Shown: piece after piece, positions 26,370-34,877 of the stretch
Position numbering within the stretch: position 1 is the first letter of the stretch
Layout: each line of letters opens with the position of its first letter
Assembly (NCBI GenBank): GCA_025454405.1
Contig: JALOON010000025.1
Location: 1-60,060 of the forward strand
Length of the DNA stretch: 60,060 nucleotides
Reading direction: 5' to 3'
Source of the DNA: Oscillatoriaceae cyanobacterium Prado104
GTDB lineage: Bacteria > Cyanobacteriota > Cyanobacteriia > Cyanobacteriales > Microcoleaceae
Notes under the pieces: generated by a model
Seen by the model: the letters and a program-made list of their open reading frames with translations, nothing else
What the model was told of the DNA's origin: nothing
Database searches by the model: none
Translations under genes and position numbers: made by a program

Positions 26370-27002
26370 TCAAGTCAATTTATCGGCGAACTCGCGGCGA
26401 AATACAAACAGATTGCCCGTTGCTCCCCGCCCGACTCTCAATTCTGCATCTAGATAAGAAGTTGTCCACAAAGCTTCTTTGCGCAGGAATTCCAGTACGG
26501 GAATTGTTAACTCGGGAAAAGTCCAGTTTTCCCAGCCAAAAGGCTTAGTTGCTTGCCAAGAAAATACGTCAAAAGTTATCCGAGCCACCCGATCGCCTGC
26601 ATCCCCAATCCAAATTCCGCTGGCTTGCAATTGCCACTCACCTAACAGTGGCAAGTCAATCAAAGCACTATTAAAAATAGTAATTTTTCCAGATGTACCT
26701 GCAATTAACTTTTGCCGCACCTGTTTGATTTGGATGCCTGCTTCAATATTGGGAATTAGTGCGAAAGTCCGGGTGACGGCTGTTCCATTAGAAGCATAAA
26801 TTAATTGCCAGTCGCCGAGTAAATCTGGGAGGCGATCGCAACTTAGGGGGCGCGGGATGGGATTGATGTTTTCTAACTGTTCTACAATCAGATCGATCGA
26901 CCTTTTTGGGGACGGAAATAAAGCTTGATTTGCACCCAATGCTTCTACTCGCTGCAACAGTTCAATTTTCAAAGTCGATCGGGCTGTTTCATTTCCTATC
27001 AT
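26370..27002 (-). CDS. PAP/fibrillin family protein
   Basis: A 210-residue protein of the plastid-lipid-associated protein (fibrillin) family. The family start LLGDWQLIYASNGTAVTR is at about residues 60-77, and a beta-barrel, lipocalin-like region follows up to the end (TTSYLDAELRVGRG, LFVFRRE). In plants and cyanobacteria these proteins bind lipids or pigments at thylakoids and plastoglobules. There is no signal peptide. It is upstream of purM on the same strand. Confidence 0.88.
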   Translation of the reverse strand: MIGNETARSTLKIELLQRVEALGANQALFPSPKRSIDLIVEQLENINPIPRPLSCDRLPDLLGDWQLIYASNGTAVTRTFALIPNIEAGIQIKQVRQKLIAGTSGKITIFNSALIDLPLLGEWQLQASGIWIGDAGDRVARITFDVFSWQATKPFGWENWTFPELTIPVLEFLRKEALWTTSYLDAELRVGRGATGNLFVFRREFADKLT

Positions 27003-27069
27003 CTCTGGCTCAGGCTTATCTTGTATCCAGCTCGAAGCTAAAGTCTTAAAACTTTATCAAACTATTTTG

Positions 27070-27104
27070 ATGTTTATTGTTTGATGTTTATTGTTTGATG
27101 TTTA
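27070..27104. repeat. 14-bp tandem repeat at the tRNA 3' side
   Basis: ATGTTTATTGTTTG occurs 2.5 times without mismatch, ending directly at the 3' end of the tRNA-Ala gene. It may be a replication-slippage repeat or the residue of an integration event. Confidence 0.75.
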
Positions 27105-27177
27105 TGGAGCTAAGCGGGTTCGAACCGCTGACCCCTACAATGCCATTGTAGTGCTCTACCAACTGAGCTATAACCCC
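27105..27177 (-). tRNA. tRNA-Ala, anticodon GGC
   Basis: The minus strand reads as a full 73-nt cloverleaf. The acceptor arm is GGGGTTA with TAGCTCC, the D arm has AGCTCAGTTGGTAGAGC, the anticodon stem CTACA/TGTAG holds loop ATGGCAT (anticodon GGC), and the T loop is GGTTCGAACCC. The discriminator is A and CCA is not encoded. It decodes the alanine codons GCC and GCU. Confidence 0.95.
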
Positions 27178-27195
27178 TTGCTGTCAGCGTTTTCT

Positions 27196-27225
27196 ATAAT
27201 GCCTCAACTCCAAGACATTTGTCAA
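27196..27225 (-). promoter_or_regulatory. Promoter of tRNA-Ala
   Basis: On the minus strand TTGACA (27225-27220) is followed after 18 bases by CATTAT (27201-27196), about 19 bases before the mature 5' end of the tRNA. The -35 is a consensus match; the -10 is moderate. Confidence 0.55.
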
Positions 27226-27348
27226 GCTTTTTTCGATAATTTGTCGCGAGCCTTTGTTTGGCAAGGCATTGCAGCCCTTGCCAATAAAATTTCGCTCCAG
27301 ACACTTCACCCATCTCCTCACTTAACGCCAACCCTCAATCTTCAATAC

Positions 27349-27561
27349 TTAGTAATATTGGGAAGTGTGCTGCGAGATTTCACTGAGATGGCTCAAACAA
27401 GACCCCATCAGAAAGTAGACCACCACCAGCGCGGCTGCAGAGACTGCAACTAAAGCACCCGCTAGCATTAGAGAAAATTCCCGGTGCGAGATCGCCTCCT
27501 GCATCAGGTGCAAAGACCAAGCAACCAAGGCCACGTCAATTATTAAAATAGAAATCAGCAT
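27349..27561 (-). CDS. Small two-helix membrane protein, hypothetical
   Basis: A 70-residue hydrophobic protein. It has two predicted membrane helices (about residues 2-17 and 30-52) separated by a short charged loop (EAISHREF) and a polar tail. No ribosome binding site is evident before ATG 27561. The sensible membrane-protein pattern supports a real gene, but I recognise no family. It is upstream of the tRNA on the same strand. Confidence 0.5.
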   Translation of the reverse strand: MLISILIIDVALVAWSLHLMQEAISHREFSLMLAGALVAVSAAALVVVYFLMGSCLSHLSEISQHTSQYY

Positions 27562-27681
27562 AAGTTACGTTTTGTAACAGCTCACCTATTCTAACAAAAC
27601 TTTTGCAAACCTGCAGAGGACCTCCAATGTATTTAAGCTTTGCTGTTAAGCGCGTGGGGAGCGACCCAAAGCCAGGAAAAA

Positions 27682-28018
27682 TATTGATAGATTTATTGAA
27701 TAATTAAAATATGCAAAGTAGATGAGAGGCAGCTCGGCTTTACGGGTTCGGGCTTGAGCTCGATTCCATGGGTCGATCGAACTTTTTTCAGGGGAATTCA
27801 TAAATTTATTTAATAATTAAAATAAGCAAAGTAGATGAGAAGCAGCTCAGCTTTACAGTCTCGGGTTTGAGTTCGCTTGCGGGGCGATCGAACTTTTTTC
27901 AGGGTAAATTATAGATTGTTTTAATAATTAACACACGCAAAGTAAATAAGAGGCAGCTCAGCCTTACGGGTTCGGGCTTGAGTTCGCTTACGGGGGTCGA
28001 TCGAACTTTTTTCAGGGG
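27682..28018 (+). ncRNA. Three tandem units of 111-113 bp, candidate small-RNA array
   Basis: Three units occupy about 27682-27794, 27795-27905 and 27906-28018. Each opens with A/T-rich DNA (AATAATTAA), continues with GCAAAGTAGATGAGA-like sequence, then a G/C-rich core (GCAGCTC...CTTTAC...TCGGG(C/T)TTGAG) and ends CGATCGAAC-TTTTTT-CAGGG. In units 2 and 3, GTTCG pairs with CGAAC directly before the six T, as in an intrinsic terminator. No open frame is shared. I infer three small transcripts, each with its own promoter and terminator; transcription is not proven. Confidence 0.5.
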
Positions 28019-28203
28019 CAGGGCGCGATCGGGCGGGGTGGGACCGATCCGACAGCAGGGCGATCTGCGATCGCCTCAATGCAAAAATGTAAATTTTCAG
28101 GACTGACGCAACGAGTTGCTTGATACATTGAGCGAGATTTATGCGCTGTTGAGATTTGAAACAGGTGAAAGCAGATACGTTTTGACAACCGGATTCTCAA
28201 AAA

Positions 28204-28300
28204 TACAGCAGTATTCAGTTATGTTCGGTACAGAGAAACCCGGTAACTTTGACGAAACCGGGTTTCTAGGGTGTACTTCATAAACTTGCAATCTGCTGTA
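28204..28300 (-). repeat. 97-bp TACAGCAG/CTGCTGTA element (copy 2, inverted)
   Basis: The reverse complement matches the element at 25179-25274 closely, including AGATTGCAAGTTTATGAAGT next to one end and the AAACCCGG hairpin in the middle. Confidence 0.75.
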
Positions 28301-28350
28301 AAACAGGAAGGAAATTTCTTCCCTCCCCGAAACCTGGTTCTGCTGTTTTT

Positions 28351-28476
28351 TCAAGCTTGCTTGTTCAAAAAGTTTTGAACTTGCTTCAAAGCGACAGCAC
28401 CAATGTTATATACAGCCCAGCCACCAGCCAAAATCAGGGGCAGCAAAACTATCAGTACGCGGAAGTCAAAATCCAT
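28351..28476 (-). CDS. psbY: Photosystem II protein Y
   Basis: A 41-residue single-helix membrane protein. After MDFDFRV comes a hydrophobic span (LIVLLPLILAGGWAVYNIG) and a basic/amphipathic tail (ALKQVQNFLNKQA), matching PsbY, a peripheral low-molecular-weight subunit of photosystem II near cytochrome b559. ATG 28476 is preceded by AGGAGG (28489-28484), a strong ribosome binding site. It is monocistronic, between the tandem array and the ParA-like gene. Confidence 0.92.
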   Translation of the reverse strand: MDFDFRVLIVLLPLILAGGWAVYNIGAVALKQVQNFLNKQA

Positions 28477-28656
28477 TAGTTCTCCTCCTAAAGTTTTTTA
28501 ACGATTTCTCATAATCTATTTGTAGCTCATTTTGTCACCATTCTCTAGACTGTTCCCGAACCTGTTATTGAACCCGATCGATCGTGCCAGCCAAGCCTGC
28601 CTGACTCGATCGACAGTTACAAAAAGGCTCTGCAGCACCACTGCCAGAAAATTAGA

Positions 28657-29415
28657 CTATCGCCCCATCACCTGTTTGGCAATCCCCTCTACCACCTCAG
28701 TTAAGGGATCTTTGGGATAGTTGAGGGCAAATACTCCTTTACTCGCCAGCAGCATCATTTTGTCGCTGTGCGGCAGCACCCCAGCCACCGGAATGCTGTA
28801 AACATTCTCTACCTGCTGCTTCAAATCGTCGAAATCGAGGGATTCCGGAGCTTTGTTAATCGTCATCAATATTTTAGGGACTTCCAATTTGCGGGCGACA
28901 TCCACCGTCACGGCAGTTCCCTGAAAGTCTTGCTGGTCCGGGCGCAGGATCAGCAGCAGGATATCGGAAATCGTAATGCTGAGGAGAGTTTCCTCGTTCA
29001 AGCCGGGGTGAGTGTCGATAAATAGGTAGTCGAGGTTGAGAACGTCGATCAGTTCTTGAAAGCCGTCGGTTAACAAGCCCACATCGTAACCTTCGCGCAA
29101 CACCCGCGCGATCTCGCCTGCTTTAATGCTGGAGGGGATCAAGTAGAGGCTGCCCTTACCGCGCAATTTAAGCATAGAAGTAACATCGTAGGCTGCATCG
29201 GAGATCGGACACCTGCCCCACAGGTAATCGTTGAGACACCGATTCATATTGTTCTCGCTGAAGCCGAACAGTACGTGAATTCCCGGTGATTGAATGTCTG
29301 TGTCTACAATACCGACCCGATTTCCGTCGCGAGCGATAATAGATGCCAGGTTTGCAGTCGTGTTCGATTTGCCGGTGCCGCCCCGGTAGGAGTGGACAGA
29401 AATGATTTTTGACAT
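28657..29415 (-). CDS. ParA/MinD-family ATPase
   Basis: A 252-residue ATPase with a deviant Walker A (YRGGTGKSNTTAN, residues 10-22), switch segment VDTDIQSPG and Walker B-like LDYLFIDTHPG. MinD/ParA proteins position cell structures on membranes or the nucleoid. The C-terminus (IAKQVMGR) is short; a MinD-type amphipathic membrane-targeting helix is not obvious. It follows the CHASE2 gene by 51 bases on the same strand and is probably in its operon. No ParB or MinE gene is nearby. A role in localising the CHASE2 protein is inference. Confidence 0.85.
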   Translation of the reverse strand: MSKIISVHSYRGGTGKSNTTANLASIIARDGNRVGIVDTDIQSPGIHVLFGFSENNMNRCLNDYLWGRCPISDAAYDVTSMLKLRGKGSLYLIPSSIKAGEIARVLREGYDVGLLTDGFQELIDVLNLDYLFIDTHPGLNEETLLSITISDILLLILRPDQQDFQGTAVTVDVARKLEVPKILMTINKAPESLDFDDLKQQVENVYSIPVAGVLPHSDKMMLLASKGVFALNYPKDPLTEVVEGIAKQVMGR

Positions 29416-29466
29416 GGTATGCGTAGGAGGGCGAAATGGAGGATCGGGACTTATTTTGAGTTTCGC

Positions 29467-31611
29467 TCAAATTTCCTTCAAATCCTCAGTTTTTTGATCT
29501 TCTATGGTTTTTTCAGCATTGCGGCGTTCCCGCATCTGTCTTGCCTTAGCCTGCATTTGGCTTAAGTGGCTAAATTCGTAGTCGGAGGCGGTTTCGGCTG
29601 GTGGGACATCGATTTGGGAGTTAGTGGGCTCGGTTCGGGCTGCGACGCGCTGTTTTTGCTGTTGTGCTTTTTGCTTCAACTGACTCAAGTAATCCTCTGG
29701 TGGGTTTTCAGACGGACTTGCAGCAACGCTTTGAGCCTCTGGGGGATTGTCAGTTGTTTCTAGGATTTGCTCCGCTACTGTTTGAGAAGGTTCAGGTGAC
29801 GGAATGGGGACAGCATTTTCAGCCTCTGGGGGATTGTTAGTTATTTCTGGGATTTGGTTGGCTGCTGTTTGAGAGGGGTATTGTGAGGGAATTCGGACAG
29901 CATTTTGAGCCTCTGAGGAGTTGTTAGTTATTTCTGGGGTTTGGTTGGCTGCTGTTTGAGATGGTTCTGTTAGCAGGAGTTGGACAGTATTTTGAGCCTT
30001 TGGGGGATTGTTAATTATTTCTGGGGTTTGGTTGGCTGCTGTTTGAGAGGGGTATTGTGAGGGAATTCGGACAGCATTTTGAGCCTCTAAGGAATTGTTA
30101 GTTATTTCTGGGATTTGGTTGGCTGCTGTTTGAGAGGGTTCTTTTTTGTTAACTGTCAGTTTATCTTGATTTTGCGCTGCTTTTTTCTTTACCTCCTGCG
30201 CTTTCCTAAAAGCTGGTGTATTTAAAATGTCTTCAACTTCCTGGTCTTTTTTAGCTTGGTTGATTGTAACTATGAATCTTTGCTTAACTTGCTCGACTTT
30301 CTCAGTAATTGCGTCCTTGATTGACGATTTGATAAATCTGTCTGCCGACACGATAGCGCTACCGGTGACGATTAATGCCAAGCTTGGTGCGACTACAGGC
30401 ACCCACCCTGCCAGCAGAAAAATCCCGAAACTGATGCCGCCGCAGACTCCCAACATTACTAAAAATGCTAGGGTCAAGCGCGTGGGGTGCGAGATGCGCA
30501 AAGCCAAGGTGCCTCCCACGATCGACCATCCCGCAATCCACAGAATTTCTGCCCATTCCGGCCAAAACCAAAACATCGGTCGCTTGTCTAAAACTGCACT
30601 CAAAAGTTGACTGACTACTTGTGCGTGAGCAACTATACCAAACATGATTTGGTCTTTTTGTTTGCCGGCACTGTAGGGGGTATAAAACAAGTCTTTAACG
30701 GTGTCTGTGGTGTAACCGATCAAAACTACTTTATCTTTGACTAAATTCGGATCGATTTTGCCTTCTAAAACATCTGTCAGGCTGACTTGATGGGCGGGTT
30801 GGCGTCGGGAACGGTAATTAATCAATATTTGATAGCCCCTGACATCAGCAGTTTTGTACCCGCCCTCATTTTTTGCTAATTGTTTGATGGGAGTTGAACC
30901 CAACCATAAAGTTTGGTCTTGCTTGACCTGCGGTAAAATTTTTTCAGCTTCTAAATAGCGGAGAGCTAGCTGAAGGTTAAAGGAAGCTAAAACATGAGAA
31001 TTGTCATTGCAAAGATGTCTTTCGTCCGGACTTACTTGAACTGCTGGGGGCTTCATAAATAATAAAGCCCTGCGGAGGGTGCCTCCCCGATCGATTGAAA
31101 AATCTGCAAATCCCACGCGGTTTTGCGATATTCCGGGGGGTGGGGGAGAACCGGGATTATCTGTGCTACCGTCGGTTACTAAACACACGCCGATAATGCG
31201 ATCGCTTTTTTGTAAAAGTGCAGCTAATTCGTTGCGGCCTTCTCCTAGAGGTACGTCTCGCAAAATATCTAAGCCGATGACTCGCGGCTGCATTGCTTCT
31301 AGTTTTTGTAATATTTCAGCTATTTTACCGTCGGATATCGGCCACTGTTTGAGTCTCTGAATGTCTGCTTCGGTGACGCCGACAATTAGCAAACGCGGAT
31401 CGGGACTTTCGTCGGGACGCAAACTCAGCATCGTGTCATAAGCGCTCAATTCTGCTGATTCGAGCATTCCTATCTGTCTGAAGGTAATTAACGGCACTGT
31501 CACGATCGCGCTAGCAATCAGTACGTTTCTGGCAAATTCTAGCGACTTTGTTTGAAACAGCTTGCTCAATTGCGTCCGGGCCGATCGAATAGTTTCAGAA
31601 AATTTAGTCAT
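29467..31611 (-). CDS. CHASE2 membrane protein with repetitive C-terminal tail
   Basis: A 714-residue protein. One membrane helix (about 26-44) leads to a CHASE2 extracytoplasmic sensor (about 48-345; LSAYDTMLSLRP, LFYTPYSAGK), then three helices (about 355-420). The cytosolic tail carries a coiled-coil part (about 425-485) and five tandem 29-residue repeats with core PSQTAANQxPEI (about 491-636), then Gln/Lys-rich helices. No kinase, cyclase or CHAT output domain is fused. I chose ATG 31611; the frame is open up to 31890, but that extension lacks family-like sequence. The tail may bind the ParA-like partner encoded next. Confidence 0.88.
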   Translation of the reverse strand: MTKFSETIRSARTQLSKLFQTKSLEFARNVLIASAIVTVPLITFRQIGMLESAELSAYDTMLSLRPDESPDPRLLIVGVTEADIQRLKQWPISDGKIAEILQKLEAMQPRVIGLDILRDVPLGEGRNELAALLQKSDRIIGVCLVTDGSTDNPGSPPPPGISQNRVGFADFSIDRGGTLRRALLFMKPPAVQVSPDERHLCNDNSHVLASFNLQLALRYLEAEKILPQVKQDQTLWLGSTPIKQLAKNEGGYKTADVRGYQILINYRSRRQPAHQVSLTDVLEGKIDPNLVKDKVVLIGYTTDTVKDLFYTPYSAGKQKDQIMFGIVAHAQVVSQLLSAVLDKRPMFWFWPEWAEILWIAGWSIVGGTLALRISHPTRLTLAFLVMLGVCGGISFGIFLLAGWVPVVAPSLALIVTGSAIVSADRFIKSSIKDAITEKVEQVKQRFIVTINQAKKDQEVEDILNTPAFRKAQEVKKKAAQNQDKLTVNKKEPSQTAANQIPEITNNSLEAQNAVRIPSQYPSQTAANQTPEIINNPPKAQNTVQLLLTEPSQTAANQTPEITNNSSEAQNAVRIPSQYPSQTAANQIPEITNNPPEAENAVPIPSPEPSQTVAEQILETTDNPPEAQSVAASPSENPPEDYLSQLKQKAQQQKQRVAARTEPTNSQIDVPPAETASDYEFSHLSQMQAKARQMRERRNAEKTIEDQKTEDLKEI
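29705..30141 (-). repeat. Five in-frame 87-bp coding repeats
   Basis: Five 87-bp units within the CHASE2 gene encode the PSQTAANQ repeats. Units 1 and 3 and units 2 and 4 are the closest pairs, suggesting that a two-unit block was duplicated. Confidence 0.85.
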
Positions 31612-32245
31612 AACGCCAATACAATATTCGCTGAATTTTCTAGTAGCAGTTAAGCTGCTTTCTGGGCTTTCGTTCCTCTCGGCAGCTATTGCTAGCTCGA
31701 GCGAGATTGAGGTAGGTTTTAACGAACGGGAACTTATTAAAGTTCTCGAACCACAGCCGTCGAGCGAAGAACGGGGCTTTAGCCAGCAGCCAGCGATTTG
31801 CCCGAGCTTCCGGTAAAATTTGCTGGCTCGCTGCTTGTCCTGCATGGAGGCGGCTGCTATAGCAATCGCCAAGACAGTTAGGACATTCAAGGGAGGTTGA
31901 AAATATTGCTGTTACTGCATTTACCTTCTTCCTTCTTCCTTCTTCCTTCTTCCTTCTTCCTTCTGGTATAAAAGCGATTGACCTCCTCTATCTTAGAACA
32001 GCCGGAAACTCTGGTCGATTTGTAACAAAACTTTACAGCTAGCTGCTGCCAGCGCGCGATGCGGGCTTGATGAGTCGGACAGCTAGATTTGGGCGATCGG
32101 CGGTACACTTGCCGATCGAAATTAATTAGTGTTATTGATAAGTTGGGCTCCTGTATTGGTAACTGCTGGGGCTAGCTACTGGAAAATACTTGTTGCCATC
32201 GGGGAGCATCTGTGTGTGAAACATTATGTTGAAAGACACAAAAAA
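31612..32245. other. Intergenic region between divergent CHASE2 and DUF928 genes
   Basis: It contains an uninterrupted CTTCTTC/CTTCCTT heptanucleotide tract (about 31926-31966), the same GAAGGAA family as at 52976 and 55680. The rest should hold the divergent promoters, but I see no clear motif. Open frames here are low in family-like content. Confidence 0.55.
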
Positions 32246-32989
32246 ATGAAACATTTTCTACATTTTACTTTGCTGCCTGCGGCTGTATCCGCGATCGTCG
32301 CTGCTGCCGCCAGTTTGCCCGCACCTGCAATCGCTCGATCGCAGCCTATTTTGCTCAGTCAGAACGTGAATTTTCGACCTCCCGACGTAACGGCCCCAGA
32401 CAACAGGCAAGGGGGAACTCATCGGGGCGCGAAGTTGTGTCCGGCAGGTTTATCTATTACTCCTTTAATACCCGAGAGTAATATTGGTTTAACTTTAGCA
32501 GAGTCTCCTACATTTTTTGTTTACGTCCCTCAAACTTCGGCAGAAATCGAGTTTGTTTTGCTGACAGAAAACGGAACGGAAATTGTATACGAAACAGCTT
32601 TTAAAGTTGACAAACCGGGAATTGTCGGAGTTACCGTTCCTGCTAACAGCAACAACAAAAAGTCGATCGAGGTTGGCAAGCGATACGAATGGTCGTTTTC
32701 TATGGTTTGCGATCCCCAAGATCGATCGGCCGATGTAGTCGTTCAAGGTTTGGTGCAGCGCATAGAACCGCAGTCCAATCTCAAGCAGGATTTGGAAAAG
32801 AATGCTGACGCTATGGCGAGGCTGAATGTTTATGCTAAAAATGGAATTTGGTACGAAACTCTGGCTACTTTAGCCGAACTGCGGCGCAAGTCTCCAGAAA
32901 ATCCAATGCTGGCAGCAGAGTGGCAACAATTGTTGAAATCTCAAGGACTAGATTCGATCGCAGCTCAACCGCTGATTCAACCTCTTTAG
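32246..32989 (+). CDS. DUF928 secreted protein, tandem copy 1
   Basis: A 247-residue exported protein. Signal sequence MKHFLHFTLLPAAVSAIVAA with an AIA-R type cleavage site near residue 32. The domain opens with FRPPDVTAPDNRQGGTHRG, contains a Cys pair (C in KLCPAG and in SMVCDP), KPGIVGVTVPA, VGKRYEWSFS and the ending NGIWYETL...AAEWQQLLKSQ. First of four tandem paralogues that share start, core and end. ATG 32246 is preceded by AAAAA and no clear ribosome binding site. The function is unknown; the location is periplasmic or extracellular. Confidence 0.85.
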   Translation: MKHFLHFTLLPAAVSAIVAAAASLPAPAIARSQPILLSQNVNFRPPDVTAPDNRQGGTHRGAKLCPAGLSITPLIPESNIGLTLAESPTFFVYVPQTSAEIEFVLLTENGTEIVYETAFKVDKPGIVGVTVPANSNNKKSIEVGKRYEWSFSMVCDPQDRSADVVVQGLVQRIEPQSNLKQDLEKNADAMARLNVYAKNGIWYETLATLAELRRKSPENPMLAAEWQQLLKSQGLDSIAAQPLIQPL

Positions 32990-33227
32990 TGGTGGCTGCA
33001 TCCCCAGATTTTGTCTTTCCTCAGCTTGCGTGAAGGATAGTTAATTTCCCAAATTGCAGTACGGGTTGTAGTTGGTCTGGGACTTCGATCGCCAGTTGCT
33101 TCCGAAAAGTCTGAATTTGGCAGTGAAGTACCTATAAAGCAACAGAATTTTCGATCCTGCACGCAAGTTCGATCGCGCTTAACAGTAGACTAAAATCTCT
33201 ACCAATAGGAGACAAATAGGAGGAAAA

Positions 33228-33974
33228 ATGAAACGTTTTATACATTATGCTGTGCTGTCGGCTGTGTTATCTACTGCAACTATTCTTCCTAGCTTTTGGG
33301 CGCAGGTAGCTGCAAAATCTGCACCAATTCTTGTCAGTCAAAATGTGAATTTCAAGCCCCCTGATGTAACCGCGCCAGACAACCGACAAGGAGCAACGCA
33401 TCGAGGTCCTTGTCCGGAAAACTTAGATATTATTCCTTTAATACCTCGCAGCAATAAAGGTTTAACAGTCGCAGAATCACCAACATTCTTTGCTTATGTT
33501 TCCGATCCTGCGATTCCCGTCAAGTTTACTTTGCAAACAATCGAAGATGCTGATGCTAAAGAGGTTTATACCACTACGTTCAAAGTAGACAAGCCCGGTA
33601 TTGTCGGGGTTAGTATTCCGATTGCCGGTGCAAGCAAAAAATCTCTTGAGGTTGGCAAAGAATATCGGTGGTCCTTCGCAGGGATTTGCAACCCAGACGA
33701 TCCGGCGGATGCCTCAGGACATTATTTAGTTTCAGGCTTGGTGTCGCGCATTGAAGTCCCGTCAAATCTCCAGAGCAATTTGGCAAATCCCGATCCGATG
33801 GCGAGGGCGATTGCTTATGCTAATAATGGAATTTGGTACGATACTATTTCTAGTCTAGCTGCCATGCGGCGACAAGCTCCTGACAATTCGGAGCTGACAG
33901 CTCAGTGGCAACAATTGTTGAAATCTCAAGGGCTAGATTCGATCGCAGCTCAACCGCTACTTGAACCTCTCTAA
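33228..33974 (+). CDS. DUF928 secreted protein, tandem copy 2
   Basis: 248 residues, with signal sequence MKRFIHYAVLSAVLSTATIL, cleavage near AKS-A. Family core: FKPPDVTAPDNRQGATHRG, two cysteines, KPGIVGVSIPIAG, VGKEYRWSFAGIC and NGIWYDTISSLA. It has a strong ribosome binding site (TAGGAGG) six bases before ATG 33228. The leader (TAAAATCTCTACCAATAGGA) is shared with copy 3, so the two promoters are probably alike. It differs from the others by an extra dipeptide near residue 103 (TIEDADAKEV). Confidence 0.87.
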   Translation: MKRFIHYAVLSAVLSTATILPSFWAQVAAKSAPILVSQNVNFKPPDVTAPDNRQGATHRGPCPENLDIIPLIPRSNKGLTVAESPTFFAYVSDPAIPVKFTLQTIEDADAKEVYTTTFKVDKPGIVGVSIPIAGASKKSLEVGKEYRWSFAGICNPDDPADASGHYLVSGLVSRIEVPSNLQSNLANPDPMARAIAYANNGIWYDTISSLAAMRRQAPDNSELTAQWQQLLKSQGLDSIAAQPLLEPL

Positions 33975-34145
33975 GATTGTAGCAAAAGGTTTAACATATA
34001 TAGGACTTGCGATCGCGCACCGGCTTAGTGCAAAAAGTTGAAATTTGACAGCAAAGTATTTGTACGCAAATCGGTTGCTGAATCCACCCGCGCAAGTCCT
34101 GTCCTAACTAACAGTAGAGTAAAATCTCTACAAATAGGAGGAAAA

Positions 34146-34877
34146 ATGAAACATTTTCTACATTTCGCCTTACTTTCAGCGACGCTATCTACTGCCGCTA
34201 TTCTTCCCAGTTTGCCTGCTGCGGTGCTGGCAGAATCTGCGCCAATTCTTATCAGTCGAAATGTGAATTTTAAACCTCCAGATGTAGAGGCTCCCGACAA
34301 CCGACAGGGGGCAACGCATCGAGGCGAAGCTTGTCCGAAGGAGCTATCTATTATTGCTCTGATACCTAAAAGCAATCGCGGTTTAACGGTTGAAGAATCG
34401 CCCACATTGTTTGCTTATGTTTCCCAGAATTCGGTTAACGTCGAGTTTAATTTGCAAACAGAAGATGGTACAGAGGTTTATGCAACAACTTTCAAAGTTG
34501 ACAAGCCGGGAATTGTGGGAGTGCGCGTTCCGGCTGGAAGCAACAACAAGAAAACTTTGGAAGTTGGCAAGCGATATCAATGGTCGTTTTCGGTGGTTTG
34601 CAATCCTCAAGATAGATCTGGGGATTATTATGTGAAAGGCTTCGTACAGCGAGTCGAACCCAGTGCTACTTTGAAAAAAGATTTGGCAAATCCCGAGCCG
34701 ATGGCAAGGGCGATCGCTTATGCTAACAGTGGCATTTGGTACGAGACGGTTTCTACTCTAGCTGCCATGCGGCGAAAATCTCCTGACGATCCGGCATTAA
34801 CAGCGGAATGGCAGCAATTGTTAGAGTCTCAAAAACTTGATGCGATCGCAACTCAACCGCTGCTGGGGCCTCTCTAA
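34146..34877 (+). CDS. DUF928 secreted protein, tandem copy 3
   Basis: 243 residues, with signal sequence MKHFLHFALLSATLSTAAIL. Core: FKPPDVEAPDNRQGATHRG, KPGIVGVRVPAGS, VGKRYQWSFSVVC, NSGIWYETV and AEWQQLLESQKL. Very close to copies 1 and 2. ATG 34146 follows AGGAGG as in copy 2; a longer frame from 34038 has no signal-like start. It ends just before the 89-bp tandem repeat. Confidence 0.87.
   Translation: MKHFLHFALLSATLSTAAILPSLPAAVLAESAPILISRNVNFKPPDVEAPDNRQGATHRGEACPKELSIIALIPKSNRGLTVEESPTLFAYVSQNSVNVEFNLQTEDGTEVYATTFKVDKPGIVGVRVPAGSNNKKTLEVGKRYQWSFSVVCNPQDRSGDYYVKGFVQRVEPSATLKKDLANPEPMARAIAYANSGIWYETVSTLAAMRRKSPDDPALTAEWQQLLESQKLDAIATQPLLGPL

Larger units (their letters stand above)
27562..28350. 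other. 789-bp intergenic region with tandem array and MITE-like element
   Basis: No protein gene is supportable. It holds the three-unit tandem array (27682-28018), the 97-bp TACAGCAG element (28204-28300) and, from 28301, the region just past the psbY stop. Confidence 0.7.

Noticed and set aside
27682..28018. Possible CRISPR array
   Set aside because: The whole unit is conserved, not only a short repeat, and there are just three copies.
30227..30610. Plus-strand open frame opposite the CHASE2 gene
   Set aside because: Antisense to well-supported coding sequence; the hydrophobic stretches simply mirror the membrane helices.
31612..31890. N-terminal extension of the CHASE2 protein
   Set aside because: No family-like content; ATG 31611 directly precedes a normal cytosolic tail and first membrane helix.
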